NCBI GenBank assembly: GCA_018812905.1
Contig: JAHJCN010000041.1
Location: forward strand, 1-40,376
Direction of reading: 5' to 3'
Length of the DNA stretch: 40,376 bases
DNA from: Patescibacteria group bacterium
GTDB lineage: Bacteria; Patescibacteriota; Patescibacteriia; Magasanikbacterales; GWA2-37-8
Below the pieces are notes generated by a model. That model was not told where the DNA came from. It saw only the letters and a program-made list of their open reading frames with translations, and did no database searches. A program made the position numbers and the translations under genes. Below are positions 27,933 to 35,348 of the stretch, piece by piece (position 1 is the first letter of the stretch; each line of letters begins with the position of its first letter).

Positions 27933-29744
27933 TTAGGATATTCCTTTTGCCACCCTTTTGGCTTCGTTTTCATCCAAAATCATTTTGCGAATGCGTATAC
28001 TTTTTGGCGTCACTTCCACCAGCTCGTCGTCGCCGATATATTCCAAAGCATCCTCCAAGCCCATTATGCGCGGAGTGTTGAAATGTTCTGCCGAACCATC
28101 GCCTTTGGAGCGCATGTTGGATAGCTGTTTTTCCTTGCAAACATTAACACGGATATCGCCTTGACGCGCGTTTTGACCAACCACTTGCCCCATATAAACC
28201 TCCGCACTCGGACCAATAAACATCACTCCCCTATCTTGCACATTCAAAATTCCATATAAGCGAGTGATGCCTGTTTCGTGCGCCACGAGCGAACCTTGTT
28301 CGCGCTCTTTCCAATTCCCCGGATCCTTTTTATATTCCGCGAAGCACGTGTTCAAAATTCCCATGCCTTTGGAGATTGTTAAAAATTCATTTCTATATCC
28401 AAATAAACCGCGGGTGGGAATGATGAATTCCAAAAAACAGATACCGTTTTCCACGCGCATCTCGCTCATCTCGCCATGGCGAACGCCAAGCGACTGAATC
28501 ACCGCGCCGGAAAATTGTTCCGGCACTTCCACAAAAATTTGTTCAAAAGGCACCATTTTTATGCCGTCAATTTCTTTTGTAATCACTTGGGGACGGGAGA
28601 CCTGAAACTCAAACCCCTCGCGACGCATGCGTTCAATTAAAATCGCCAGATGCAATTCTCCACGGCCGCAAACTATCCAATCTCCATCCGTGCTGTCATC
28701 CACACGCAAGGCCATGTCAGTTTCCAATTCTTTAAAAAGCCTTTCGCGAATTTGGCGCGACGTGCTATACAAGCCATCTTTACCCGCAAACGGAGAATCG
28801 TTCACGCAAAATGTCATCTTCACTGTCGGCTCGTCAATCTTTAGAACCGGCAAAGCAACCGGATTGATAGCATCGGCAATTGTTTCACCAATTGTTATTT
28901 CCGGAACCCCTGAAATCGCTACTATATCACCGGCTTCCGCTTCGGTCGCTTCAACTCTGTTCAAACCCTGAAAACTCATCAAGGATACTAACCGACGCTT
29001 TTTCATTTTTCCTTCTCGGTCTATGTGCATAATTTCTTGCCCTGTTTTTATTTTGCCATTGTGAATTCGTCCGGTGGCAATGCGCCCTTTGAAATCATCA
29101 CCCGAAATGGTGGTGACGAGCATTTGCAACGGCTTTTCCGCGTCGCCGGTTGGAGCCGGAATATACTGAAGAATGGCATCAAAAACCGGAAGAATGTCAT
29201 TCATTTGGGAAATATCCGGCACGTTACCGGCCTTGCCTTGTTTGGCCGAAGCATACACCACGGGAAAATCGGAATAGCTGTCGTCCGCTCCCAACTCGCA
29301 AAACAAATCAAAAGTCTTGTCCAAAACGAAATCAGGTCTGGCATCGGCTTTGTCAATTTTATTTATCACAACAATTATTTTCATTTTTCTGGCCAGAGCT
29401 TTTTTCAAAACAAATCTGGTTTGGGGCATAGGGCCTTCTTTGGCATCCACCAAAAGCAAACAGCCATCGGCCATACTCAACACGCGCTCCACTTCTCCGC
29501 CGAAATCCGCGTGGCCGGGGGTGTCAATAATATTGATCTTGGTGTCGCCCCATTGCACAGAAGCATTTTTTGAAAAAATGGTGATTCCACGCTCTTTTTC
29601 CAAGTCGTTGCTATCCATAATACAAGTCGTATCAACCACATCCTTATTTAATTTTGTCTTGGATTGGCGCAACAAAGCATCCACGAGCGTGGTTTTGCCG
29701 TGGTCAACGTGGGCTATAATTGCGACGTTTCGAATATTTAGCAT
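27933..29744 (-). CDS. typA: Ribosome-associated GTPase TypA/BipA
   Basis: TypA is a translational GTPase related to EF-G that binds the ribosome and helps large-subunit assembly and stress or cold adaptation. The 603-residue protein is complete. Domain 1 has the G1 motif AHVDHGKTT, G2 in the KERGITIFSKN switch, G3 DTPGHADFGGEVERVL and G4 NKIDK. The beta-barrel, the alpha-beta domains and the BipA-specific C-terminus (GVMFIGPSAEVYMGQVVG and the basic NMRSKGDGSAEHF loop) follow. ATG at 29744 is the clear start. A palindromic repeat (29764-29848) fills most of the upstream gap, and I cannot define its promoter. It is closed by a G/C hairpin. Confidence 0.98.
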   Translation of the reverse strand: MLNIRNVAIIAHVDHGKTTLVDALLRQSKTKLNKDVVDTTCIMDSNDLEKERGITIFSKNASVQWGDTKINIIDTPGHADFGGEVERVLSMADGCLLLVDAKEGPMPQTRFVLKKALARKMKIIVVINKIDKADARPDFVLDKTFDLFCELGADDSYSDFPVVYASAKQGKAGNVPDISQMNDILPVFDAILQYIPAPTGDAEKPLQMLVTTISGDDFKGRIATGRIHNGKIKTGQEIMHIDREGKMKKRRLVSLMSFQGLNRVEATEAEAGDIVAISGVPEITIGETIADAINPVALPVLKIDEPTVKMTFCVNDSPFAGKDGLYSTSRQIRERLFKELETDMALRVDDSTDGDWIVCGRGELHLAILIERMRREGFEFQVSRPQVITKEIDGIKMVPFEQIFVEVPEQFSGAVIQSLGVRHGEMSEMRVENGICFLEFIIPTRGLFGYRNEFLTISKGMGILNTCFAEYKKDPGNWKEREQGSLVAHETGITRLYGILNVQDRGVMFIGPSAEVYMGQVVGQNARQGDIRVNVCKEKQLSNMRSKGDGSAEHFNTPRIMGLEDALEYIGDDELVEVTPKSIRIRKMILDENEAKRVAKGIS

Positions 29745-29763
29745 ATTACATCAGATTCCAAGC

Positions 29764-29848
29764 TGTCGTGCTGAATTTGTTTCAAGCATCTCTGTCGGTA
29801 AATTTTTGGCTAATTTGACAGAGATCCTGAAATAAATTCAGGATGACA
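29764..29848. repeat. Dispersed palindromic repeat upstream of typA
   Basis: The left end TGTCGTGCTGAATT (29764-29777) is an imperfect inverted match of the right end AATTCAGGATGACA (29835-29848), with two mismatches. An inner copy AGCATCTCTGTC/GACAGAGATCCT adds symmetry. The ends are of the TGTCATCCTGA family seen at 16791 and 34865. Any typA promoter must lie in or beyond it. Confidence 0.75.
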
Positions 29849-29881
29849 ATTGACCAAATACATTTTTATGTTATTTCAATC

Positions 29882-29910
29882 AAAAATCCGCTACCGCTAA
29901 GTAGCAGATT
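29882..29910 (-). terminator. Terminator after the murF-like gene
   Basis: On the reverse strand AATCTGCTAC and GTAGCGGATT (29910-29901 and 29894-29885) form a 10-bp stem with one G-U pair and a 6-base loop, followed by TTT. It lies about 30 bases after the stop. It resembles the plus-strand hairpin at 27372-27395. Confidence 0.75.
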
Positions 29911-29941
29911 GGTGTGATTGTACACTAAAAACGGCATTTTG

Positions 29942-31234
29942 TCAACCCACCCACTCCGGCTCTTGTCTAATCAGCAACTCCGAAGATTTCAAAGGTTCGG
30001 CCATAATTTCTTTCACAATTTTTTCCATGCGCGCGCCTTGCGAACCTTTCACTAAAATAACATCGCCCTCTTTTATTATATCCTGCAAAAATTTCCCGGC
30101 AGTAGCGCTATCGGCGAATGTTGCCACACGATGCTCGTCCAAACCGGCCTCGCGCGCGGATACGGCAGTATGCTTGCTTGCTTCGCCCACAGTGATAAGA
30201 AAATCTATCCCATGCTCGGCCACTCTCATGCCAATTTCGCGATGCAAATTTTCCGTTTCGGCGCCAAGCTCCAACATATCACCCAGCACCGCGTATCTTT
30301 CAGCCACGTGCTTAATATTTATTTTGGTCAAAGTTTCCAAAGCGGATTTGGACGGATCCGGACTGGAGTTATATGTATCGTCAATGATCAATGTATTTTT
30401 GATTCCCGCAATCAGGCGCATATGACCGGCTAACGGTTTCAAATCACGCAAAGCATTCACCGCCTCTACGATGTTTATACCAAAGGTGCCGGCCACGGCA
30501 ATACCCGCTAAAGCGGAATAAATCAAATGTTCCGCCACCTGACCCGGCAAAAAAACCGGCACAATGCTTCCTTGGTGCAAAACTTTGAAATTCAAACCCG
30601 CGGGCCAACCCGTTTGCGGATCGAAGATCAAATTGACATCGGTAGCTTGATAGTCCGCTCCCTCTTTAAAACCATAAGTCAAAACCTGCGCTTTGGTTTT
30701 GGGGGCATTTTCCATCACAACGGGATTGTCAAAATTCAAAACCGCGAACCCTTCTTTTTTCAGATGAGTGATAATAACTCTTTTTTCTTGGGCTATTTTA
30801 TTTATTGTTTTAAAAAATTCCGTGTGCGCGTGTGAAATATACGTGAGCACCCCCACTTTGCATGGCGCAATGCCCGTCAGATATTCAATGTCGCCCGGCT
30901 TATCCGCACCCATTTCCAAAACCAAAACTTGCGGATAATTTCTATTTTTTAAAATCAATAACGCGCAGGCCTTTACAAAAACAACTAGCCAGCCAAATAT
31001 TGATTTGCACGGAGTTTTTTCAACGCCAATAATGGTGAGAGGCAAACCAATTTCATTATTGTAATTTTTATAATTGCTTCTAATTTTAAATCGCGTACTT
31101 AAAATCATGGCGACAGCCTCCTTCGTGGAAGTTTTGCCGATTGAACCTGTGATACCAACAATTTCGGGATGATATTTTAGAATTATTTTTTTGGAGAAAT
31201 AATGCAGTAGTTTTTGAATGGTCTTTTTTAACAT
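29942..31234 (-). CDS. murF: Mur ligase family protein, MurF-like, without the N-terminal substrate domain
   Basis: MurF adds D-Ala-D-Ala to UDP-MurNAc-tripeptide. The 430-residue protein has the central ATPase domain of Mur ligases: P-loop GITGSIGKTSTK (28-38), YNNEIGLPLTI, VLEMGADKPGDI (MurF-type), and SHAHTEFF with the metal-binding histidine. The C-terminal domain has IDDTYNSSPDPSKSALETL and LVKGSQGARME, both MurF-like. The usual N-terminal domain of about 80 residues, which binds the UDP part, is absent; a short basic hydrophobic helix (1-22) replaces it. It may be membrane-bound and use another substrate contact, or this could be a different Mur ligase relative. The start at ATG 31234 has no room to extend through the repeat upstream. 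It closes the ftsI/mltG region. Confidence 0.82.
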   Translation of the reverse strand: MLKKTIQKLLHYFSKKIILKYHPEIVGITGSIGKTSTKEAVAMILSTRFKIRSNYKNYNNEIGLPLTIIGVEKTPCKSIFGWLVVFVKACALLILKNRNYPQVLVLEMGADKPGDIEYLTGIAPCKVGVLTYISHAHTEFFKTINKIAQEKRVIITHLKKEGFAVLNFDNPVVMENAPKTKAQVLTYGFKEGADYQATDVNLIFDPQTGWPAGLNFKVLHQGSIVPVFLPGQVAEHLIYSALAGIAVAGTFGINIVEAVNALRDLKPLAGHMRLIAGIKNTLIIDDTYNSSPDPSKSALETLTKINIKHVAERYAVLGDMLELGAETENLHREIGMRVAEHGIDFLITVGEASKHTAVSAREAGLDEHRVATFADSATAGKFLQDIIKEGDVILVKGSQGARMEKIVKEIMAEPLKSSELLIRQEPEWVG

Positions 31235-31245
31235 AATATCTTGAT

Positions 31246-31411
31246 AATTTTCAATTTTTAATTTTCATTGAATTTTCAATGCTTCAATTTTCAAAAATCG
31301 AGTTTGCCTAATCTATTAGACGTTCCGACTCGCCCGGACGAACCGATTTGCCTTTTGTGAAAATTGTTCATTGTTGATTGATAATTGATTGAAAATTAAA
31401 AATTGAAAATT
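31246..31411. repeat. 166-base element with perfect 22-base terminal inverted repeats
   Basis: Bases 31246-31267 and 31390-31411 are exact inverted complements, both made of AATT/TTTTCA-type A/T-rich units. The interior has a G/C-rich core (CCGACTCGCCCGGACG around 31324-31339) and extra partial copies of the ATTGAAAATT unit. It fills the gap between ftsI and murF and may be a small mobile element or expanded repeat. Confidence 0.75.
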
Positions 31412-31420
31412 GAAAATTTT

Positions 31421-33145
31421 TTATCGATCACCTTTCACTCCATAATACTTCAACGCGAACTCCGCGATATCCTTAAACGCCGGCACAGCCGTTTCTTCGG
31501 CCCACGCTCTTTTTGGTTCTTCAAATTTCACCACCAATACAAATCTGGGCTCATTAGCCGGCGCATAGCCGGCAAACGTGTGATTGGTCTCTTCGGAATA
31601 TCCGCCCTTACCCGAAATCTGCGCCGTGCCGGTTTTGCCGGCCAAATAATAATCATCGAGCTTTGCTTTTTTTCCGTGGCCTTTTTCCACCACAGCAACC
31701 ATCATACCGGTGATCAGTTTGGCAGTGCGAGGTGAAATAACTTGAGCGACGATTTGTGGTTCGGTTTTTTCCACTCGCCCGCCTTCATATCGTACTTCAT
31801 CCACCACATAAGGTTTTGGCATTAAGCCGTCATTTGCCAAAGCCGAATAGGCCATAGCCAACTGAATGGGCGTGACAGTGATGCCTTGACCGAACGAAGC
31901 GGTCGCGCCATACACCGCGCTCTTTTTTTTCAATGCCGATACGTCTCCGGCCGATTCCGTGTCCACCGCTATTCCGGTCTTTGCTCCAAAACCGAAATTA
32001 TCAACATATTCACGAAATTTCTGTATTCCCAATTTTTCTTGCACCCAAATCATACCAGTATTTACTGAATTTTCCAAGACCTCGGTCATGGAAATCGTTC
32101 CGTAACATTTATTTAAAGCATTGTGAATAGTAAAATTATCTATTTTGCGCTCGCACGGATCGGTGAATGTCGTGTTTGGGTCTAACGTGTTTTGATCGAT
32201 TCCCATTGCCATGGTGAGCGGTTTAAACACGCTACCGGGCTCATAGGGAGTAAATACCGCGCTGTTGTTATACGCGCTAAAATCCTTCACCTTGGAATAT
32301 TCATTCGGATTAAAATCGGGATAACTGCACATGGCATACACAGCTCCAGTTTTGGGATCCATAATTATCATGGCCGCGCTTTTGGCCCCATACTCTTCCC
32401 ATCCCTTTTTCAAAATTTCACAAGCTTTATATTCCAATGCCCGGTCAATCGTGAGCACAACATCGGCTCCGTTTTCCGCGTTCTGGGTAATTCTGCCGGC
32501 CAGTGGAATCCAACTGCCTTTAGCCCCCTTCTCTCCAAACAAAAAACCGCTTTTGCCGGCCAAGATTTCATCCCAATAACCTTCCACGCCATAACGGCCG
32601 GTGGGATTGCCATCCTTATCAAAGCCAAAAAAACCCAACACCGAAGCCGCTACTTCATTTTCCGGATAATACCGTTGCTCTTCTTGCACCGAATATATGC
32701 CCTTGAGCTTTTCCTCTTCAATTTTTTGCATTATTTCATCAGTCACCTTTTTTTCTATAGGCTCATACGGATCGTTATCTTTTGATATTTTTTCAATCAA
32801 GGCTTTTTTCTTGGTTTCATCATAGACAAGAATTACCGCTATTTTATCGGCTATATTTTGCACGTCTTCCTTGGAGATTTCATAAGGCACGGCATATACG
32901 GTGTGATATTGTCTGTTCACCGCCGCCGCGTATTCATCGCCCGTTCGCGCGTCTTTAAAAAAAATCTGCCCGCGCCTGGGATGCAATTTTTCATAAATTT
33001 CATGATTACTCAAGGCAAAGGTGGAATAATATTCATGTTGCATTATTTGCAAAATAAAAAGACGGGCAATGATGAAGATTGCTATGAGTATAAAAGCGAT
33101 TGACACGATTCGCAATCTGGTATCGGAATATACTTGCGTCCTCAT
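31421..33145 (-). CDS. Penicillin-binding protein (FtsI/PBP2 class B transpeptidase)
   Basis: A class B transpeptidase that cross-links peptidoglycan, with a division (FtsI) or elongation (PBP2) role. The 574-residue protein has one membrane helix at about 12-34, a pedestal domain with RRGQIFF, and the transpeptidase domain with all three motifs: Ser305-x-x-Lys308 (EPGSVFKP), Ser360-x-Asn362 (ENSVNTG) and Lys504-Thr-Gly506 (AGKTGTAQ). The overall pattern and GRYGVEGYWDEIL segment favour the FtsI/SpoVD branch. Its ATG overlaps the mltG stop (ATGA at 33145-33142), so the two are coupled. A 166-base A/T repeat element separates it from murF. A beta-lactam target by family. Confidence 0.94.
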   Translation of the reverse strand: MRTQVYSDTRLRIVSIAFILIAIFIIARLFILQIMQHEYYSTFALSNHEIYEKLHPRRGQIFFKDARTGDEYAAAVNRQYHTVYAVPYEISKEDVQNIADKIAVILVYDETKKKALIEKISKDNDPYEPIEKKVTDEIMQKIEEEKLKGIYSVQEEQRYYPENEVAASVLGFFGFDKDGNPTGRYGVEGYWDEILAGKSGFLFGEKGAKGSWIPLAGRITQNAENGADVVLTIDRALEYKACEILKKGWEEYGAKSAAMIIMDPKTGAVYAMCSYPDFNPNEYSKVKDFSAYNNSAVFTPYEPGSVFKPLTMAMGIDQNTLDPNTTFTDPCERKIDNFTIHNALNKCYGTISMTEVLENSVNTGMIWVQEKLGIQKFREYVDNFGFGAKTGIAVDTESAGDVSALKKKSAVYGATASFGQGITVTPIQLAMAYSALANDGLMPKPYVVDEVRYEGGRVEKTEPQIVAQVISPRTAKLITGMMVAVVEKGHGKKAKLDDYYLAGKTGTAQISGKGGYSEETNHTFAGYAPANEPRFVLVVKFEEPKRAWAEETAVPAFKDIAEFALKYYGVKGDR

Positions 33146-34188
33146 TTAAGATATTTATATTTTAATTGGTTGTGCTCCTCCAACGTTTTTCCAAAATGCA
33201 CCTTCCCCTCTTTGTCGGCCAAAAAAAACCAATAGTCATTCTTCTCCGGATAGATGGCGGCCTTAATCGCAGACAAGCTTGGATTATTTATTGGCCCGGG
33301 AGGCAGTCCGCGATATTTGTAGGTGTTATACAATGAGTTTATTTCTTTTTCCGTAAAAGAAATGGATGGTTTACTGTTGCCTGTCAAATAATTCACTGTG
33401 GAATCCAGCTCTAGCCCCATGCCAACGGAATTTCTACGCCACAAAACATCGGACACCAAAGCGCGGTCGCTTTCTTCGCGCGCTTCGGCCTCGATGAGCG
33501 AGGCCATGGTGATTATTTCATGAATGGTTTTGTTTTGCCTCGCGATTTCGGCTCGCAATCCAGAATCCAACTTGACGCCAAAATTTTCCAACATTTTTCT
33601 GGCTACCACTTCGGCTGGCGCGTCATTGGCAAAAAAATATGTATCGGGAAAAAGATAGCCTTCCAAACCCAAGCATTTTGGTTTATCCAACAAAAAATCG
33701 AATTCGTCGGAAAAATCTTTCGGCTTATCCAAGCTTTCATTCAAACAATAATTCACCGCCGGATAGCCTACAAGTCCTTGAAACTCGGCCGATCTCATCA
33801 AATCGGATTTTTCCAGTTCATCGCCATAATCTTTCACAGTCTCCCCTTCTTTAAACAAAACCTTTGTGGATGCAATATGTGGGTCGTTCAAAATCAGGGC
33901 AACTGATTTTATATTCATATTCGGCTTCATCACAAAAGTTCCCACTTGCAATTTTTTATCCATTCCATTTTTAGCCAAATACCTCTTAAACAGCCAAATG
34001 TTTTTTATCACCTCGGCTTGTTTGAGTTCATTGGCAAGCTGTGCCACGCTTTCTCCCTCTTTTATTTCAATGGACACATCCTGCGCGCCAGCGCTCGGTT
34101 TCATCCAATATGTTTGATAATTTACATAGCCCCAAACAGAGGCAATCGAAATGAACAAAAACAGAATTACGATTTTAATTTTGAGCAT
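33142..34188 (-). CDS. mltG: Endolytic murein transglycosylase MltG
   Basis: MltG (YceG) cuts nascent glycan strands at the membrane and so sets their length. The 348-residue protein has an N-terminal membrane helix (about 5-22), a LysM-like region (about 38-105, IEIKEGESVAQLANEL) and the catalytic domain. LEGYLFPDTYFF (175-186) and the catalytic Glu233 in MASLIEAEA are both present, as are ELDSTVNYL and the family's C-terminal GLPPGPINNPSLSAIKAA. Its stop overlaps the start of ftsI, linking glycan cutting with cross-linking. It follows rlmN by 16 bases. In many bacteria mltG sits near tRNA or replication genes; the pairing with a penicillin-binding protein is sensible. Confidence 0.95.
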   Translation of the reverse strand: MLKIKIVILFLFISIASVWGYVNYQTYWMKPSAGAQDVSIEIKEGESVAQLANELKQAEVIKNIWLFKRYLAKNGMDKKLQVGTFVMKPNMNIKSVALILNDPHIASTKVLFKEGETVKDYGDELEKSDLMRSAEFQGLVGYPAVNYCLNESLDKPKDFSDEFDFLLDKPKCLGLEGYLFPDTYFFANDAPAEVVARKMLENFGVKLDSGLRAEIARQNKTIHEIITMASLIEAEAREESDRALVSDVLWRRNSVGMGLELDSTVNYLTGNSKPSISFTEKEINSLYNTYKYRGLPPGPINNPSLSAIKAAIYPEKNDYWFFLADKEGKVHFGKTLEEHNQLKYKYLK

Positions 34189-34204
34189 ATGCCTATTTCA
34201 AACG

Positions 34205-35344
34205 TTAATTTAAATTTCTTAACTGCCCGCACGCGGCCGCGATGTCCTGGCCTTGCGACCTGCGAATGGTGCAAACAAATCCGGTTTTTAGCAATTTGCC
34301 GTGCCAGGCTTCTATTGTTTCGCGGGGCGAACCGGTGAATGAGGGCAAAGACCGTGGAAGGGATTCCTCAACTTCGTTCGGAATGACAGATGATTTTGAT
34401 TGACAATCTGGCGAGCAATTATACGGAATAAGATTGATGCGCACGCGCCCCATTTTTGAGGCCAACTTGATTAGAGCTTTGAGATGTTTATCATCATCAT
34501 TTACACCGGCAAGCATGGTGTACTCCAAACCAAGGAACAATGCTCGGCTGGTGAACCGCGCGTGATAACGCGGAGCCCAATCAACCAGAAAAGAAATAAA
34601 ATCTTTAGCGTGAGATGGAATGATTTTACCGCGTTCGTTATCTAATGCGCTGTGCAATGAAATAGCCAAACGCACAGCCGGAAAATTTTTATCTTCCAGC
34701 ATTTTGTCCAACATGGCAGGAATACCCACAGTGGAAACAGTAATTTTGCTTGGACCGATTTCAGTGTTATCCAAAATTATTGTTATCGCCTCTTTAACAT
34801 TTTCATAGTTTAAAAAAGGTTCGCCTTGGCCCATAAGCACGATGTTGGTGATTTTTTTTCGGCCGTCATCCTGAGGCGTAGCCGAAGGATCCCACGCTTT
34901 TGTTGGGGATTCTTCGCTCTGCTCAGAATGACAAACAAAAGCATGTCGCATCCAAAAACGCACCTGATCAACAATTTCTTCCACTGTCAAATTCCTGCGA
35001 AAACCAAACTGCCCGGTGGCGCAAAACTTGCACGCCATGGAACAACCCACTTGGGAAGAAACACAAACAGTATACCGCCCCTCTCTGCCCATCAAGACCG
35101 TTTCAATCATCTCACCATCTTTCAATTCCAACAAGGCCTTTTTTGTGTCATCTATTTTGCTTTCCTGTATTGTTTTTAATTTTACAACGAGCCAAGGCAT
35201 GTCTTTAATTTTTTCACGAAGACCTTTTGACAAAGTTGTAATCTCCGCATAACTGTTTATGGACGGATCAAACAAAGCCGTGCGGATCTGCTTCAAACGG
35301 AATGATGGCTGGGTAGCAAGAAGTTTTTTTAATTCATCTGACAT
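34205..35344 (-). CDS. rlmN: 23S rRNA/tRNA adenine-C2 methyltransferase RlmN, carrying two in-frame repeat insertions
   Basis: RlmN is a radical SAM enzyme that methylates C2 of A2503 in 23S rRNA and A37 in some tRNAs. The Fe-S cysteines are Cys101, 105 and 108 (CSMACKFCATG). The catalytic cysteine pair is Cys94 (YTVCVSSQ) and Cys372 (AAACGQL). MGQGEPFLNY and STVGIPAML are also present, so the active site looks whole. Two segments do not belong to the family: about 138-160 (CHSEQSEESPTKAWDPS and following) and about 319-329 (SVIPNEVEESL). Both come from dispersed palindromic repeats read in frame. The 379-residue length is slightly above usual for these reasons. It begins 4 bases after the P-type ATPase stop. 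Confidence 0.95.
   Translation of the reverse strand: MSDELKKLLATQPSFRLKQIRTALFDPSINSYAEITTLSKGLREKIKDMPWLVVKLKTIQESKIDDTKKALLELKDGEMIETVLMGREGRYTVCVSSQVGCSMACKFCATGQFGFRRNLTVEEIVDQVRFWMRHAFVCHSEQSEESPTKAWDPSATPQDDGRKKITNIVLMGQGEPFLNYENVKEAITIILDNTEIGPSKITVSTVGIPAMLDKMLEDKNFPAVRLAISLHSALDNERGKIIPSHAKDFISFLVDWAPRYHARFTSRALFLGLEYTMLAGVNDDDKHLKALIKLASKMGRVRINLIPYNCSPDCQSKSSVIPNEVEESLPRSLPSFTGSPRETIEAWHGKLLKTGFVCTIRRSQGQDIAAACGQLRNLN
34360..34388. repeat. Half-copy of the dispersed palindrome in rlmN (3' part)
   Basis: GGGATTCCTCAACTTCG followed by TTCGGAATGACA, one arm of the repeat family (TGTCATTCC end). On the coding strand it yields VIPNEVEESL, a widely seen translation of such units. Confidence 0.8.
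34865..34933. repeat. Complete dispersed palindrome in rlmN (5' part)
   Basis: GTCATCCTGAG (34865-34875) and CTCAGAATGAC (34923-34933) are inverted ends with one mismatch, 69 bases in all, exactly 23 codons. Its coding-strand translation begins CHSEQSEESP. It lies between two conserved blocks of the protein and keeps the frame open. Confidence 0.88.
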
Positions 35345-35348
35345 ATTA

